Shown piece by piece: positions 26,760 to 34,954 of a DNA stretch of 64,000 bases. Where the stretch lies: NCBI RefSeq assembly GCF_003201875.1, contig NZ_QJKD01000011.1, forward strand, positions 181,919 through 245,918. The letters run 5' to 3'. Both the position numbers and the translations under genes were made by a program. The notes beneath the pieces were generated by a model, which did not search any database, was not told the DNA's origin, and saw only the letters and a program-made list of their open reading frames with translations. Positions within the stretch are counted from its first letter, which is position 1; each line of letters starts with the position of its first letter. This DNA comes from Hungatella effluvii. Its GTDB lineage: Bacteria; Bacillota; Clostridia; Lachnospirales; Lachnospiraceae.

Positions 26760-28214
26760 ATGAAGATGAAAAAAAGTTGGGTATTGCCGGTTCTGGCTGC
26801 AGGGATGTTGGCTGCCGGCTTAGCGGGATGTGAAAAGAAGGATCCTTACGGCCTCTCGGCTAAGGATCCGGTGACGATTACCATATGGCACTACTATAAC
26901 GGCGTCCAGAAGGAAGGCTTCGATCAGCTGGTTCAGACATTTAACGAGTCGGAGGGCCGGGAAAAGGGCATAATCGTGGAGGCCTTCAGCAAGGGCAGCA
27001 TCGACGATTTAAGCCAGGCCGTGACAGACAGCATCGATAAGAAGATCGGCTCGGATCCGGTTCCGGACGTCTTTGCAGCTTATGCCGATAAGGTCTATGA
27101 GATCGACCAGAGAGACATGGCGGTTGATTTAAGCAAGTATCTGACCGCCGATGAGATCGGAGAGTATGTGGATGCCTACATAGAAGAAGGCCGGTTTGAC
27201 GGAAGCGAAGGAATCAAGGTGTTCCCGGTGGCGAAGTCGACGGAAGTATTTGCGATCAACAAGACGGACTGGGATAAGTTTGCCGAGGCAACCGGTGAGA
27301 CGGACGCCGCGTTTTCTTCCTGGGAAGGAATCACGCGTGTGGCGGAGAAATATTACAAGTGGACCGACAGCCTGACGGAAACGCCTGATGACGGAAAGGC
27401 ATTTTTCGGAAGAGATGCATTTGCCAACTATATTATCGTCGGAAGCCTGCAGCTTGGACATGAGATTTTCCGCGTGGAAAATGGGACTGTGATTATGGAT
27501 TTTGACAGAACCACCATGAAGCGGCTATGGGATAACTACTATATTCCGTATGTCAACGGCTATTTCGGCGCATTTGGAAAGTTCAGGAGCGACGATGTGA
27601 AGACGGGACAGCTGGCAGCCTTCGTGGGTTCAACCAGCGGATTCGCCTATTTCCCAACCAGCGTGACGCTGGAGGATGGAACCAGCTATCCTATCGAGAG
27701 CAAGGTCTATCCGCTTCCCAACTTCTCAGGGACTGAGCCGTGTGCCGTTCAGCAGGGCGCCGGTATGATGATCTTAAAGTCTGAAGAGAAAAGGGAGTAT
27801 GCAGCGTCCATCTTTTTGAAGTGGTTTACGGGAGTTGACAATAACATCAGATTTTCCGTTTCCTCCGGCTATCTGCCGGTTAAGAAGGAAGCGGGAGTAA
27901 AGGAACGGCTGGAGACCGTGCTGGCGGAGAATGGTGAGGAAGACGCGGCAGGAGAGAACCTGCTGATCGGCCTAGAGACTGCCAACAAGTATCAGCTGTA
28001 TACGACGAAGCCTTTCGAGGGCGGAGATCAGGCGCGGGCCATTTTAAACGCTACCATGGCGGATAAGGCCAGAGATGACAGAGAGACCGTGCTGTCCCTC
28101 ATGGCGCAGGGAATGTCCAGGGAAGAAGCTGTAGAGCAGTTTACAGAAGAATCTAACTTTGAACAGTGGTATGAGCATACAAAAGAACAACTGGAGACAA
28201 TCATCGGAGAGTAG
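26760..28214 (+). CDS. Extracellular solute-binding lipoprotein (ABC sugar family 1-like)
   Basis: About 484 aa. Lipoprotein signal (VLAAGMLAAGLAGC) and an SBP_bac_1 pattern: VTITIWHYYNGVQKEGFDQLVQTFNE, VPDVFAAYADKVYEID, TEVFAINKTDWDKFAEATG, FVGSTSGFAYFP and AGMMILKSEEKREYAASIFLKWF. No cognate permeases follow; instead the stop at 28214 is two bases from the GGDEF-EAL gene, implying joint expression and a possible ligand-presenting role. Three in-frame ATGs (26754, 26760, 26766) are possible; 26760 has the best spacing to AAGGA at 26745-26749. Confidence 0.87.
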   Translation: MKMKKSWVLPVLAAGMLAAGLAGCEKKDPYGLSAKDPVTITIWHYYNGVQKEGFDQLVQTFNESEGREKGIIVEAFSKGSIDDLSQAVTDSIDKKIGSDPVPDVFAAYADKVYEIDQRDMAVDLSKYLTADEIGEYVDAYIEEGRFDGSEGIKVFPVAKSTEVFAINKTDWDKFAEATGETDAAFSSWEGITRVAEKYYKWTDSLTETPDDGKAFFGRDAFANYIIVGSLQLGHEIFRVENGTVIMDFDRTTMKRLWDNYYIPYVNGYFGAFGKFRSDDVKTGQLAAFVGSTSGFAYFPTSVTLEDGTSYPIESKVYPLPNFSGTEPCAVQQGAGMMILKSEEKREYAASIFLKWFTGVDNNIRFSVSSGYLPVKKEAGVKERLETVLAENGEEDAAGENLLIGLETANKYQLYTTKPFEGGDQARAILNATMADKARDDRETVLSLMAQGMSREEAVEQFTEESNFEQWYEHTKEQLETIIGE

Positions 28215-28216
28215 TT

Positions 28217-31200
28217 ATGAAAAAAGGCAGGAGTGAATCTATCAGAACCCATCTGCTCTGGCCGTTGTTGGTGCTGTTGATTATACAGGCACTGATTATG
28301 GCCGGAATGGTTCTGTTCGGCGGTGTTTCTAAAAAACTGAAGAATAATGAAATCCATATTTTAAGTGAGAATACGGATAACACCAGGCTCTATCTGGAGA
28401 AGGAGACGATCCACCAGTGGATCAATGTCGTCAATGACTCCGGATCCATGGCGTCTGAGATTCAGTCGGTTTTAGACGAACAGCATAAAGATGCGTCCTG
28501 TATTTCAAGCGATTATGATTTAAACCGGGAGATTGCTGACGGGATTATGAACAGAGCCATCGATCTCATGCGCCGCAGCTATGGTACGGGAATATTCGTC
28601 GTGCTGGACGGTCCGGCCGCGCAGAACAGTGCTGAAAATACGAAGGCCGGGTTTTACATACGTGATTCCAATCCCGGCAGGAGTTATAATCAGGATAATT
28701 CGTCCCTGCTTCTGGAACGGGGGCTTCCTTCTCTTGCCAATAAATACGGGATTCCTCTGGATTCCTTCTGGGACCTGGGGTTTGACATGACAGCCGATGA
28801 CGGCAGCACTGATTTCTATAAAAAACCGTTTTATTCCTCCATGGAAAATCAGGCCGGGGCAGAGGAACGGTTAAATTTTGCCTATTTAAGCAAGCCGTTC
28901 CGACTGAGTCCCAAAGACATTCCTGTCATCACGTATTCTGCCCCTATCATCCTGGAGGACGGAAGCGTCGTGGGCGTGTTCGGGCTGGAGATGGGAATCG
29001 GAAGGATTGAGCAGGTGCTCAGCTCCGACAGGACGGAGAGCAGCTTCGAGGTCTGCTATGCCCTGGGAGTCCGTCAGGCGGGAGAGAATACCATTACTCC
29101 CGTAGCATCGTCAGGCTATCTTTATAATCAGTATTTTAAGGGCGATGAGTACTTAGAGTACACGGATAACGAGGAGGAAGGCATCGGCGAACTGCGTTCC
29201 TCCGACCGGGCCAGCTGGTATGCCAGCGTAAAACAGCTGGATGTGTATAACTATAATACGCCGTTTGAACAGGAGGAATGGGTCCTGGTCGGGATGGCAA
29301 GGAAGAACGATCTGCTGTCCTTTTATAATTCCATTCGAAGCATGCTGCTGAGTTCCATTCTGATTCCGATTATTTTAAGTGTATTCGGCGTCTTCATCAT
29401 CGGCAAGATCGTGACGGACCCGATTCGCGGCCTGGTTAATGAGGTGCGTAAACGTTCGGGAGAACACGGCCTTACACTGACACGGGTTCACATCGGGGAG
29501 ATCGATGAACTGACAGAGACCATCGAACAGCTGAGTGCAGATGTAGAGCGGTCCGCATCGAAGATTTCCAGCATTTTGGAGCATGCGAATGTACTGATCG
29601 GCGTGTTTGAATATGAAGAAAATAATGCGAGCGTATTCTGCAGCCGTTCCATTTTTGAGATGATGGGATGGGAAGAACCGGGGGAGCCGTACTGCTATAT
29701 GGACAGTGAGGAGTTTCGGCAGCGGATGGAGGCCGGTATCAGGAATACAAAGAGAGACGGAGAAAATTACCTGTTTCATGTAGATGCGCGCCCGACGGCA
29801 GATGAAGCGGAGAGGAGCGCGTCTGACCGGGCAAATGCGGTCGGTAAGGGACGCTGGGTCCGTCTCATCCTCGATACACAGGAGGCGGGAACGGTCCTCG
29901 GCGTGCTGTCGGATGTGACGGGCGACGTGGAGGAGAAGGCGAAGCTGGAGCGGGAGAGAAATTACGACCTGCTCACCAACCTCTATAACAGAAGGGCATT
30001 CCGGGAACAGCTGGTGGTGGCCATGGCGGATGGGACTATTCAGACCGCGGCTGTGGCCATGTGGGATCTCGATAATTTAAAGTATATTAACGATACGTAC
30101 GGCCATGACGAGGGCGACCGCTATATCGTTCTGTTTGCCAACTGCTTAAAGCGGCTGGAAGAGGAAGGCGCCATCGTATCGCGCTATTCCGGCGATGAAT
30201 TCGTCACGCTTATTTACGGGGGCGGCGGAAAAGAGGAGATCAGGCGGAGAGTCCAGTCCTTCATGCAGTTTTTGCAGTCCACCAGCCTGGAGATGAAGGG
30301 CGGGTATCAGATTCCTGTCCGCGTTTCTGGAGGCATGGCGTGGTATCCGGACGACGCCGTGGACTTTGACACACTATTAAATTACGCTGATTTTGCCATG
30401 TATATGGTAAAGCACAGCGTGAAGGGCATTATCATGGAATTTGATTCCAACGATTACTCCAACAATTCCTACATGCTGGCCGGCCGGGAAGAATTAAACC
30501 GGATGCTGGAGACGCGGGAAGTGGATTTTGCATTCCAGCCAATTACAAGGCGGGACGGAAGCGTCTTTGGCTATGAGCTGTTGATGCGGCCTAATTTTAC
30601 GAATTTAAAGGGGATCAAAGAGGTGCTGAATCTGGCGCGGGCTCAGGCGAAGCTTACGCAGATGGAGACGCTGACCTGGTATGCCGGTCTGAAGGCTGTG
30701 GAAAAACAGGATCAGGCGGGTGCGCTGGGACAGACGGAACGGCTTTTCATCAACTCCATTGCCAGCGCCTGTATGTCGAAGGAGGAGGAAGCCGATCTCT
30801 GGAACCGGTACAGCAGCTATCTGTCCCGTGTCGTGACGGAGCTTACGGAAGGGGAACCCGTGAATCAGGAGTATATGAGCCGTAAAATCGCGGTGACCAA
30901 AAAGTGGAACGGCCTTATCGCGATCGACGATTTCGGCGCCGGCTACAACAGTGAAACCGTGCTTCTCGACATGGCGCCCGACATTATCAAGGTGGATATG
31001 AGTCTCGTGCAGCGGATCCATGAAGATCCCAACCGTCAGCTGATTCTGAATAATATCCTGGACTTTGCGGGGCAGAATCATATCACGGTTCTGGCAGAGG
31101 GCGTGGAGACGAAGGAGGAACTGGAATTTCTGATTCAATGCGGCGTTGAGCTGTTCCAGGGATACTATATCGGACGGCCTCAGATGGAAATCCGTCCAAT

Positions 31201-31264
31201 CGATCCGTACATTGTCAGGAAAATGCAGGATTTTGCCCAAAAATCGGACTTTTCACAGAAATAG
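28217..31264 (+). CDS. Membrane sensor with PAS-like, GGDEF and EAL domains (c-di-GMP turnover)
   Basis: 1015 aa. TM1 about 11-34, a large extracellular dCache-like sensor (about 40-385), TM2 about 387-408, HAMP-like linker, a PAS-like segment (about 455-570), a GGDEF domain with SGDEF at 658-662, and an EAL domain (about 765-1005). EAL catalytic positions appear intact although the motif reads ELL (E787), with FINS, ELTE, DDFGAGYNS, IKVD, AEGVE and QGYYIGRP. No RxxD inhibitory site is seen upstream of SGDEF. It may both make and degrade cyclic di-GMP. Tight coupling to the upstream binding protein suggests ligand-controlled signalling. Confidence 0.92.
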   Translation: MKKGRSESIRTHLLWPLLVLLIIQALIMAGMVLFGGVSKKLKNNEIHILSENTDNTRLYLEKETIHQWINVVNDSGSMASEIQSVLDEQHKDASCISSDYDLNREIADGIMNRAIDLMRRSYGTGIFVVLDGPAAQNSAENTKAGFYIRDSNPGRSYNQDNSSLLLERGLPSLANKYGIPLDSFWDLGFDMTADDGSTDFYKKPFYSSMENQAGAEERLNFAYLSKPFRLSPKDIPVITYSAPIILEDGSVVGVFGLEMGIGRIEQVLSSDRTESSFEVCYALGVRQAGENTITPVASSGYLYNQYFKGDEYLEYTDNEEEGIGELRSSDRASWYASVKQLDVYNYNTPFEQEEWVLVGMARKNDLLSFYNSIRSMLLSSILIPIILSVFGVFIIGKIVTDPIRGLVNEVRKRSGEHGLTLTRVHIGEIDELTETIEQLSADVERSASKISSILEHANVLIGVFEYEENNASVFCSRSIFEMMGWEEPGEPYCYMDSEEFRQRMEAGIRNTKRDGENYLFHVDARPTADEAERSASDRANAVGKGRWVRLILDTQEAGTVLGVLSDVTGDVEEKAKLERERNYDLLTNLYNRRAFREQLVVAMADGTIQTAAVAMWDLDNLKYINDTYGHDEGDRYIVLFANCLKRLEEEGAIVSRYSGDEFVTLIYGGGGKEEIRRRVQSFMQFLQSTSLEMKGGYQIPVRVSGGMAWYPDDAVDFDTLLNYADFAMYMVKHSVKGIIMEFDSNDYSNNSYMLAGREELNRMLETREVDFAFQPITRRDGSVFGYELLMRPNFTNLKGIKEVLNLARAQAKLTQMETLTWYAGLKAVEKQDQAGALGQTERLFINSIASACMSKEEEADLWNRYSSYLSRVVTELTEGEPVNQEYMSRKIAVTKKWNGLIAIDDFGAGYNSETVLLDMAPDIIKVDMSLVQRIHEDPNRQLILNNILDFAGQNHITVLAEGVETKEELEFLIQCGVELFQGYYIGRPQMEIRPIDPYIVRKMQDFAQKSDFSQK

Positions 31265-31290
31265 TACTGGAATTTACCGAATGAGTATGC

Positions 31291-31296
31291 TATAAT
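31291..31296 (+). promoter_or_regulatory. extended -10 promoter of tig
   Basis: TATAAT preceded by TGC (TATGCTATAAT) 69 bases before the trigger-factor start; TGGAAT at 31268-31273 is a weak -35 at 17 bp. Confidence 0.6.
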
Positions 31297-31364
31297 GCTA
31301 AATTGAAGTGTAACGCCCTGTCGGTATGGCGGTTCACATATATATTCAAGGAGGAACCCATAGA

Positions 31365-32651
31365 ATGAGTTTACAAGTAGAGAAATTAGAAAAGAACATG
31401 GCAAAATTAACCGTAGAGGTACCAGCTGAACAGTTTGAAAAAGCGCTCACCACGGCTTTTAATAAGAATAAGAGCAGATTCAACATACCTGGCTTTAGAA
31501 AAGGAAAAGCTCCTCAGGCCATGGTAGAGAAGATGTACGGCGTAGAGGTATTATATGAGGATGCCATCAACGAAGCACTCGACGCAACATACGGCGATGC
31601 CGTAACAGAGAGTGAACTGGACGTTGTATCCAGACCTGAAATCGACGTTGTACAGGTTGAAAAGGGTAAAGAATTAATCTACACAGCTACCGTAGCTGTT
31701 AAGCCGGAAGTGACTCTCGGCGAGTACAAAGGAATCGAAGTAGAGAAGGCCTCCGCTGAAGTGAGCGACGAGGACATCGAAGCAGAGCTTAAGAAGGTTC
31801 AGGAGCAGAACTCCAGACTGATCACCGTAGAGGACAGAGCAGTAGAAGACGGAGACCAGACGGTTGTTGATTTCGAAGGATTTGTAGACGGAACTCCGTT
31901 TGAAGGCGGAAAGGGCGAGGATTATCCTTTAACCATCGGTTCCCATTCCTTCATCGATACATTTGAAGAGCAGTTAATCGGTAAGAACATCGGAGAAGAG
32001 TGCGAAGTAAACGTAACCTTCCCGGAGGAATACCATGCAAAAGAACTTGCCGGTAAGCCAGCAGTATTTAAGGTAACCGTTAAGGAGATCAAGAGAAAAG
32101 AGCTTCCGGAGTTAAACGATGAGTTTGCCGGAGAAGTTTCCGAATTCGAGACTCTCGAAGAGTACAAGAACGATGTAAAGGCCAAGCTTTCCTTAACAAA
32201 GCAGAAAGAAGCCGCTACAGAGAATGAGAATCATGTTGTTGACAAGGTAGTGGAGAATGCCACAATGGATATTCCTGAGCCGATGATCGACAGCCAGGTA
32301 AACAACATGGTCAACGATTATGCAAGAAGAATGCAGAGCCAGGGCCTTTCCCTTGAGCAGTACATGCAGTTCACCGGCATGACGATCGATACTTTAAAAG
32401 AGCAGATGAAGCCGCAGGCTGTTAAGAGAATTCAGACAAGACTCGTATTAGAGGCGATTGTAAAAGCTGAAAACATCACAGTTTCCGATGAAGCTGTTGA
32501 GAAAGAGATCGCAGACATGGCTGAATCTTATAAGATGGAAGTTGCCCAGATCAAGGAATATATGGGAGAGAACGGCATCGAGCAGATGAAGGAAGACTTG
32601 GCAGTTCAGGAAGCGGTTGATTTCCTGGTTGCTGAGGCAAAGTTAGTTTAA
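31365..32651 (+). CDS. tig: Trigger factor
   Basis: 428 aa, the family length. The ribosome-docking N-domain contains FNIPGFRKGKAPQAMVEKMYG (the GFRxGKxP signature). A PPIase (FKBP-like) domain lies around 160-245 (VEDGDQTVVDFEGFVDGTPFEGG), then the helical chaperone arms. It binds nascent chains at the ribosome exit and has prolyl isomerase activity. The frame opens at 31326, but AAGGAGG at 31349-31355 sets the ATG at 31365. Followed by clpP-clpX-lon, the conserved Firmicutes order. Confidence 0.96.
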   Translation: MSLQVEKLEKNMAKLTVEVPAEQFEKALTTAFNKNKSRFNIPGFRKGKAPQAMVEKMYGVEVLYEDAINEALDATYGDAVTESELDVVSRPEIDVVQVEKGKELIYTATVAVKPEVTLGEYKGIEVEKASAEVSDEDIEAELKKVQEQNSRLITVEDRAVEDGDQTVVDFEGFVDGTPFEGGKGEDYPLTIGSHSFIDTFEEQLIGKNIGEECEVNVTFPEEYHAKELAGKPAVFKVTVKEIKRKELPELNDEFAGEVSEFETLEEYKNDVKAKLSLTKQKEAATENENHVVDKVVENATMDIPEPMIDSQVNNMVNDYARRMQSQGLSLEQYMQFTGMTIDTLKEQMKPQAVKRIQTRLVLEAIVKAENITVSDEAVEKEIADMAESYKMEVAQIKEYMGENGIEQMKEDLAVQEAVDFLVAEAKLV

Positions 32652-32733
32652 ATACGTTCTGAAGACCGGGGAGATTCCTGACTATGTTTGGAATCTGCTC
32701 GGCTTTCGTAATATAAGGACAGGAGGAAACAAT

Positions 32734-33321
32734 ATGAGTTTAGTACCTTATGTCATTGAATCGACGAGTAAGGGCGAGCGTTCTTACGATATTTATTCAA
32801 GACTCTTAAAAGAAAGAATTATTTTCCTGGGTGAAGAAGTGACGGACGTGTCCGCAAGCATCGTTGTAGCCCAGCTTCTGTTTCTGGAGGCGGAAGATCC
32901 TAACAAGGACATCAACCTCTACATCAACAGCCCGGGTGGCTCCGTAACCGCGGGTATGGCGATCTACGATACGATGAACTATATCAAGTGTGACGTTTCC
33001 ACCGTATGTATGGGCATGGCGGCCAGCATGGGCGCATTTTTACTGTCCGGCGGTGCAAAGGGAAAGAGATTCGCTCTTCCGAACGCGGAGGTCATGATTC
33101 ATCAGCCTTCCGGCGGCGCACAGGGACAGGCGACCGAGATCCGGATTGTGGCGGAAAACATTTTAAAGATCAAGAAGCGTTTGAACGAGATCCTGGCTGC
33201 AAACACAGGCCAGCCGTATGAGGTGATTGAACGCGATACAGAGCGTGATAACTACATGAACGCAGAAGAAGCAAAGGCTTACGGCCTGATTGATGAAATT
33301 ATCTACAGCCACGAGCATTAA
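32734..33321 (+). CDS. clpP: ATP-dependent Clp protease proteolytic subunit
   Basis: 195 aa. Catalytic S98 (GMAASMGAF) and H123 (MIHQPSGG) sit at the canonical positions, with the aspartate in the ERDTERDNYMNAEEA region. The start VPYVIESTSKGERSYDIYSRLL is the processed N-terminus of the family. Forms the tetradecameric protease chamber served by ClpX. AGGAGG at 32720-32725. Confidence 0.97.
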   Translation: MSLVPYVIESTSKGERSYDIYSRLLKERIIFLGEEVTDVSASIVVAQLLFLEAEDPNKDINLYINSPGGSVTAGMAIYDTMNYIKCDVSTVCMGMAASMGAFLLSGGAKGKRFALPNAEVMIHQPSGGAQGQATEIRIVAENILKIKKRLNEILAANTGQPYEVIERDTERDNYMNAEEAKAYGLIDEIIYSHEH

Positions 33322-33367
33322 GCCAGTATTAAGGTAGTGATTAATTGAGAAAGAATGAGGTGTGTAT

Positions 33368-34669
33368 ATGCCGGTCAGAACAGACGACAAAATCCGATGC
33401 TCTTTTTGCGGGAAAACGCAGGACCAGGTAAAGAAGCTGATTGCCGGTTCCAATAATGTCTATATCTGTGATGAGTGTATTGATCTCTGCGCAGAGATAT
33501 TAGAAGAAGAGTTCGACAGCCATGAAGAAGAAGGACCTGATTTCAGCGACATCAACTTAATGAAGCCGAAGGAGATCAAGTCATTTCTGGATGACTATGT
33601 CATCGGACAGGATAGCGCAAAAAAGGTGCTGTCCGTAGCGGTCTATAATCACTATAAGAGAATCACATCCAGAAGAAATATGGATGTGGATGTACAGAAG
33701 AGTAATATCCTGATGCTGGGACCGACCGGTTCCGGTAAGACGTATCTGGCACAGACGCTTGCAAAGGTGCTCAACGTGCCGTTTGCCATCGCGGACGCCA
33801 CGGCGCTTACCGAGGCGGGATACGTGGGCGAGGATGTGGAGAACATTCTGCTCAAGCTGATTCAGTCTGCAGATTACGATATCAGCAGGGCTGAGTACGG
33901 CATTATCTATATCGATGAGATTGATAAGATTACGAAAAAATCCGAAAACGTGTCCATCACGAGAGACGTATCCGGTGAAGGGGTGCAGCAGGCACTCTTA
34001 AAGATTCTGGAGGGAACGGTCGCCAGCGTGCCGCCTCAGGGCGGAAGAAAGCATCCTCATCAGGAGCTTCTTCAGATCGATACCACCAACATTCTGTTCA
34101 TCTGCGGCGGTGCCTTCGACGGGCTCGAGAAGATCATCGAGAGCCGTTTAAGCGCGGGCTCCATCGGTTTCAACGCCGAGATCGTGGATAAGAACAGAAC
34201 CGATATCGACGACCTGTTGAAGAAAGTACTTCCGCAGGATCTCGTAAAATTCGGTCTGATTCCGGAATTCATCGGCCGTGTGCCGGTTACCGTGTCATTA
34301 GAGCTTCTCGACAAGGCAGCTCTGGTAAAGATTCTGACAGAACCGAGAAACGCCCTGATCAAGCAGTATCAGAAGCTGTTTGAGCTGGACGATGTAAAAC
34401 TGGAGCTGACCGAGGAAGCAGTCGAAAGGATTGCGGAGCTGGCAGTGGAGAGAAAGACGGGAGCCAGAGGCCTGCGTTCCATTATGGAAAGCGTTATGAT
34501 GGATATCATGTATGAGATTCCATCCGACAGCAACATCGGTATCTGTACGATCACCAAGGCTGTTGTGAATAAAGAGGGAGAACCGGAGATCATCTACAGA
34601 GATACGACGGTACCCAGAAAATCCCTGGCCCAGAAACTGAGAAAAGATAAGACAGGCGAGATTGCATAG
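33368..34669 (+). CDS. clpX: ATP-dependent Clp protease ATP-binding subunit ClpX
   Basis: 433 aa. N-terminal C4 zinc-binding domain (CSFCGKTQ...CDECIDLC), AAA+ module with Walker A GPTGSGKT, Walker B IIYIDEIDKI and sensor regions, and the IGF-type ClpP-docking loop in the LSAGSIGFNAEI segment. Unfolds substrates for ClpP. A GTG at 33362 is in frame, but the ATG at 33368 is seven bases from GAGG and gives the usual MPxRxDDKIRCSFCGK start. Confidence 0.97.
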   Translation: MPVRTDDKIRCSFCGKTQDQVKKLIAGSNNVYICDECIDLCAEILEEEFDSHEEEGPDFSDINLMKPKEIKSFLDDYVIGQDSAKKVLSVAVYNHYKRITSRRNMDVDVQKSNILMLGPTGSGKTYLAQTLAKVLNVPFAIADATALTEAGYVGEDVENILLKLIQSADYDISRAEYGIIYIDEIDKITKKSENVSITRDVSGEGVQQALLKILEGTVASVPPQGGRKHPHQELLQIDTTNILFICGGAFDGLEKIIESRLSAGSIGFNAEIVDKNRTDIDDLLKKVLPQDLVKFGLIPEFIGRVPVTVSLELLDKAALVKILTEPRNALIKQYQKLFELDDVKLELTEEAVERIAELAVERKTGARGLRSIMESVMMDIMYEIPSDSNIGICTITKAVVNKEGEPEIIYRDTTVPRKSLAQKLRKDKTGEIA

Positions 34670-34685
34670 GATCCAGAGAAAGTTC

Positions 34686-34734
34686 GGAAAGGTGTTACAG
34701 CAGGAAGAACTGCTGCAGCACCTTTCCTTATTTC
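34686..34734 (+). terminator. terminator after clpX
   Basis: GGAAAGGTG (34686-34694) pairs with CACCTTTCC (34719-34727), with an inner AGCAG/CTGCT stem, then TTATTTCC. It separates tig-clpP-clpX from lon. Confidence 0.8.
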
Positions 34735-34747
34735 CGCGTGCAGTAAG

Positions 34748-34914
34748 CTAGCACAGCGTTGCATAAGTTCCGGCGAATTCTGCACTCGCTATTCACGCCA
34801 GGACCACGCCCACGAAGCTAGACGTAGGGTCCACTACGCCGTCGCTTCGCGGACGCGCCCCTGACGCAAATATCAAGCACATAATTCACCGAAATTTACA
34901 CAACGCTGTACTAG
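34748..34914. repeat. 167-bp imperfect inverted-repeat element between clpX and lon
   Basis: CTAGCACAGCGTTG (34748-34761) is complementary to CAACGCTGTACTAG (34901-34914) at 13 of 14 positions with the remaining pair a G-U, and the pairing continues inward imperfectly (TAAGTTCCGGCGAATT against AATTCACCGAAATTTA). The centre holds a nested hairpin, CGAAGC (34813-34818)/GCTTCG (34844-34849) enclosing CGTAG/CTACG. The stretch is unusually GC-rich and codes for nothing credible. Candidate MITE-like insertion or leader RNA of lon. Unrelated in sequence to the other palindromes here. Confidence 0.65.
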
Positions 34915-34926
34915 ATGGATCCATCT
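34913..34926. promoter_or_regulatory. 14-bp perfect palindrome upstream of lon
   Basis: AGATGGATCCATCT is a perfect palindrome 29-42 bases before the lon start codon, in the position of a 5' leader operator. No known regulator site is recognised. Confidence 0.35.
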
Positions 34927-34954
34927 GTCCTGTCGGGATGCAAAGGAGAGAAAT

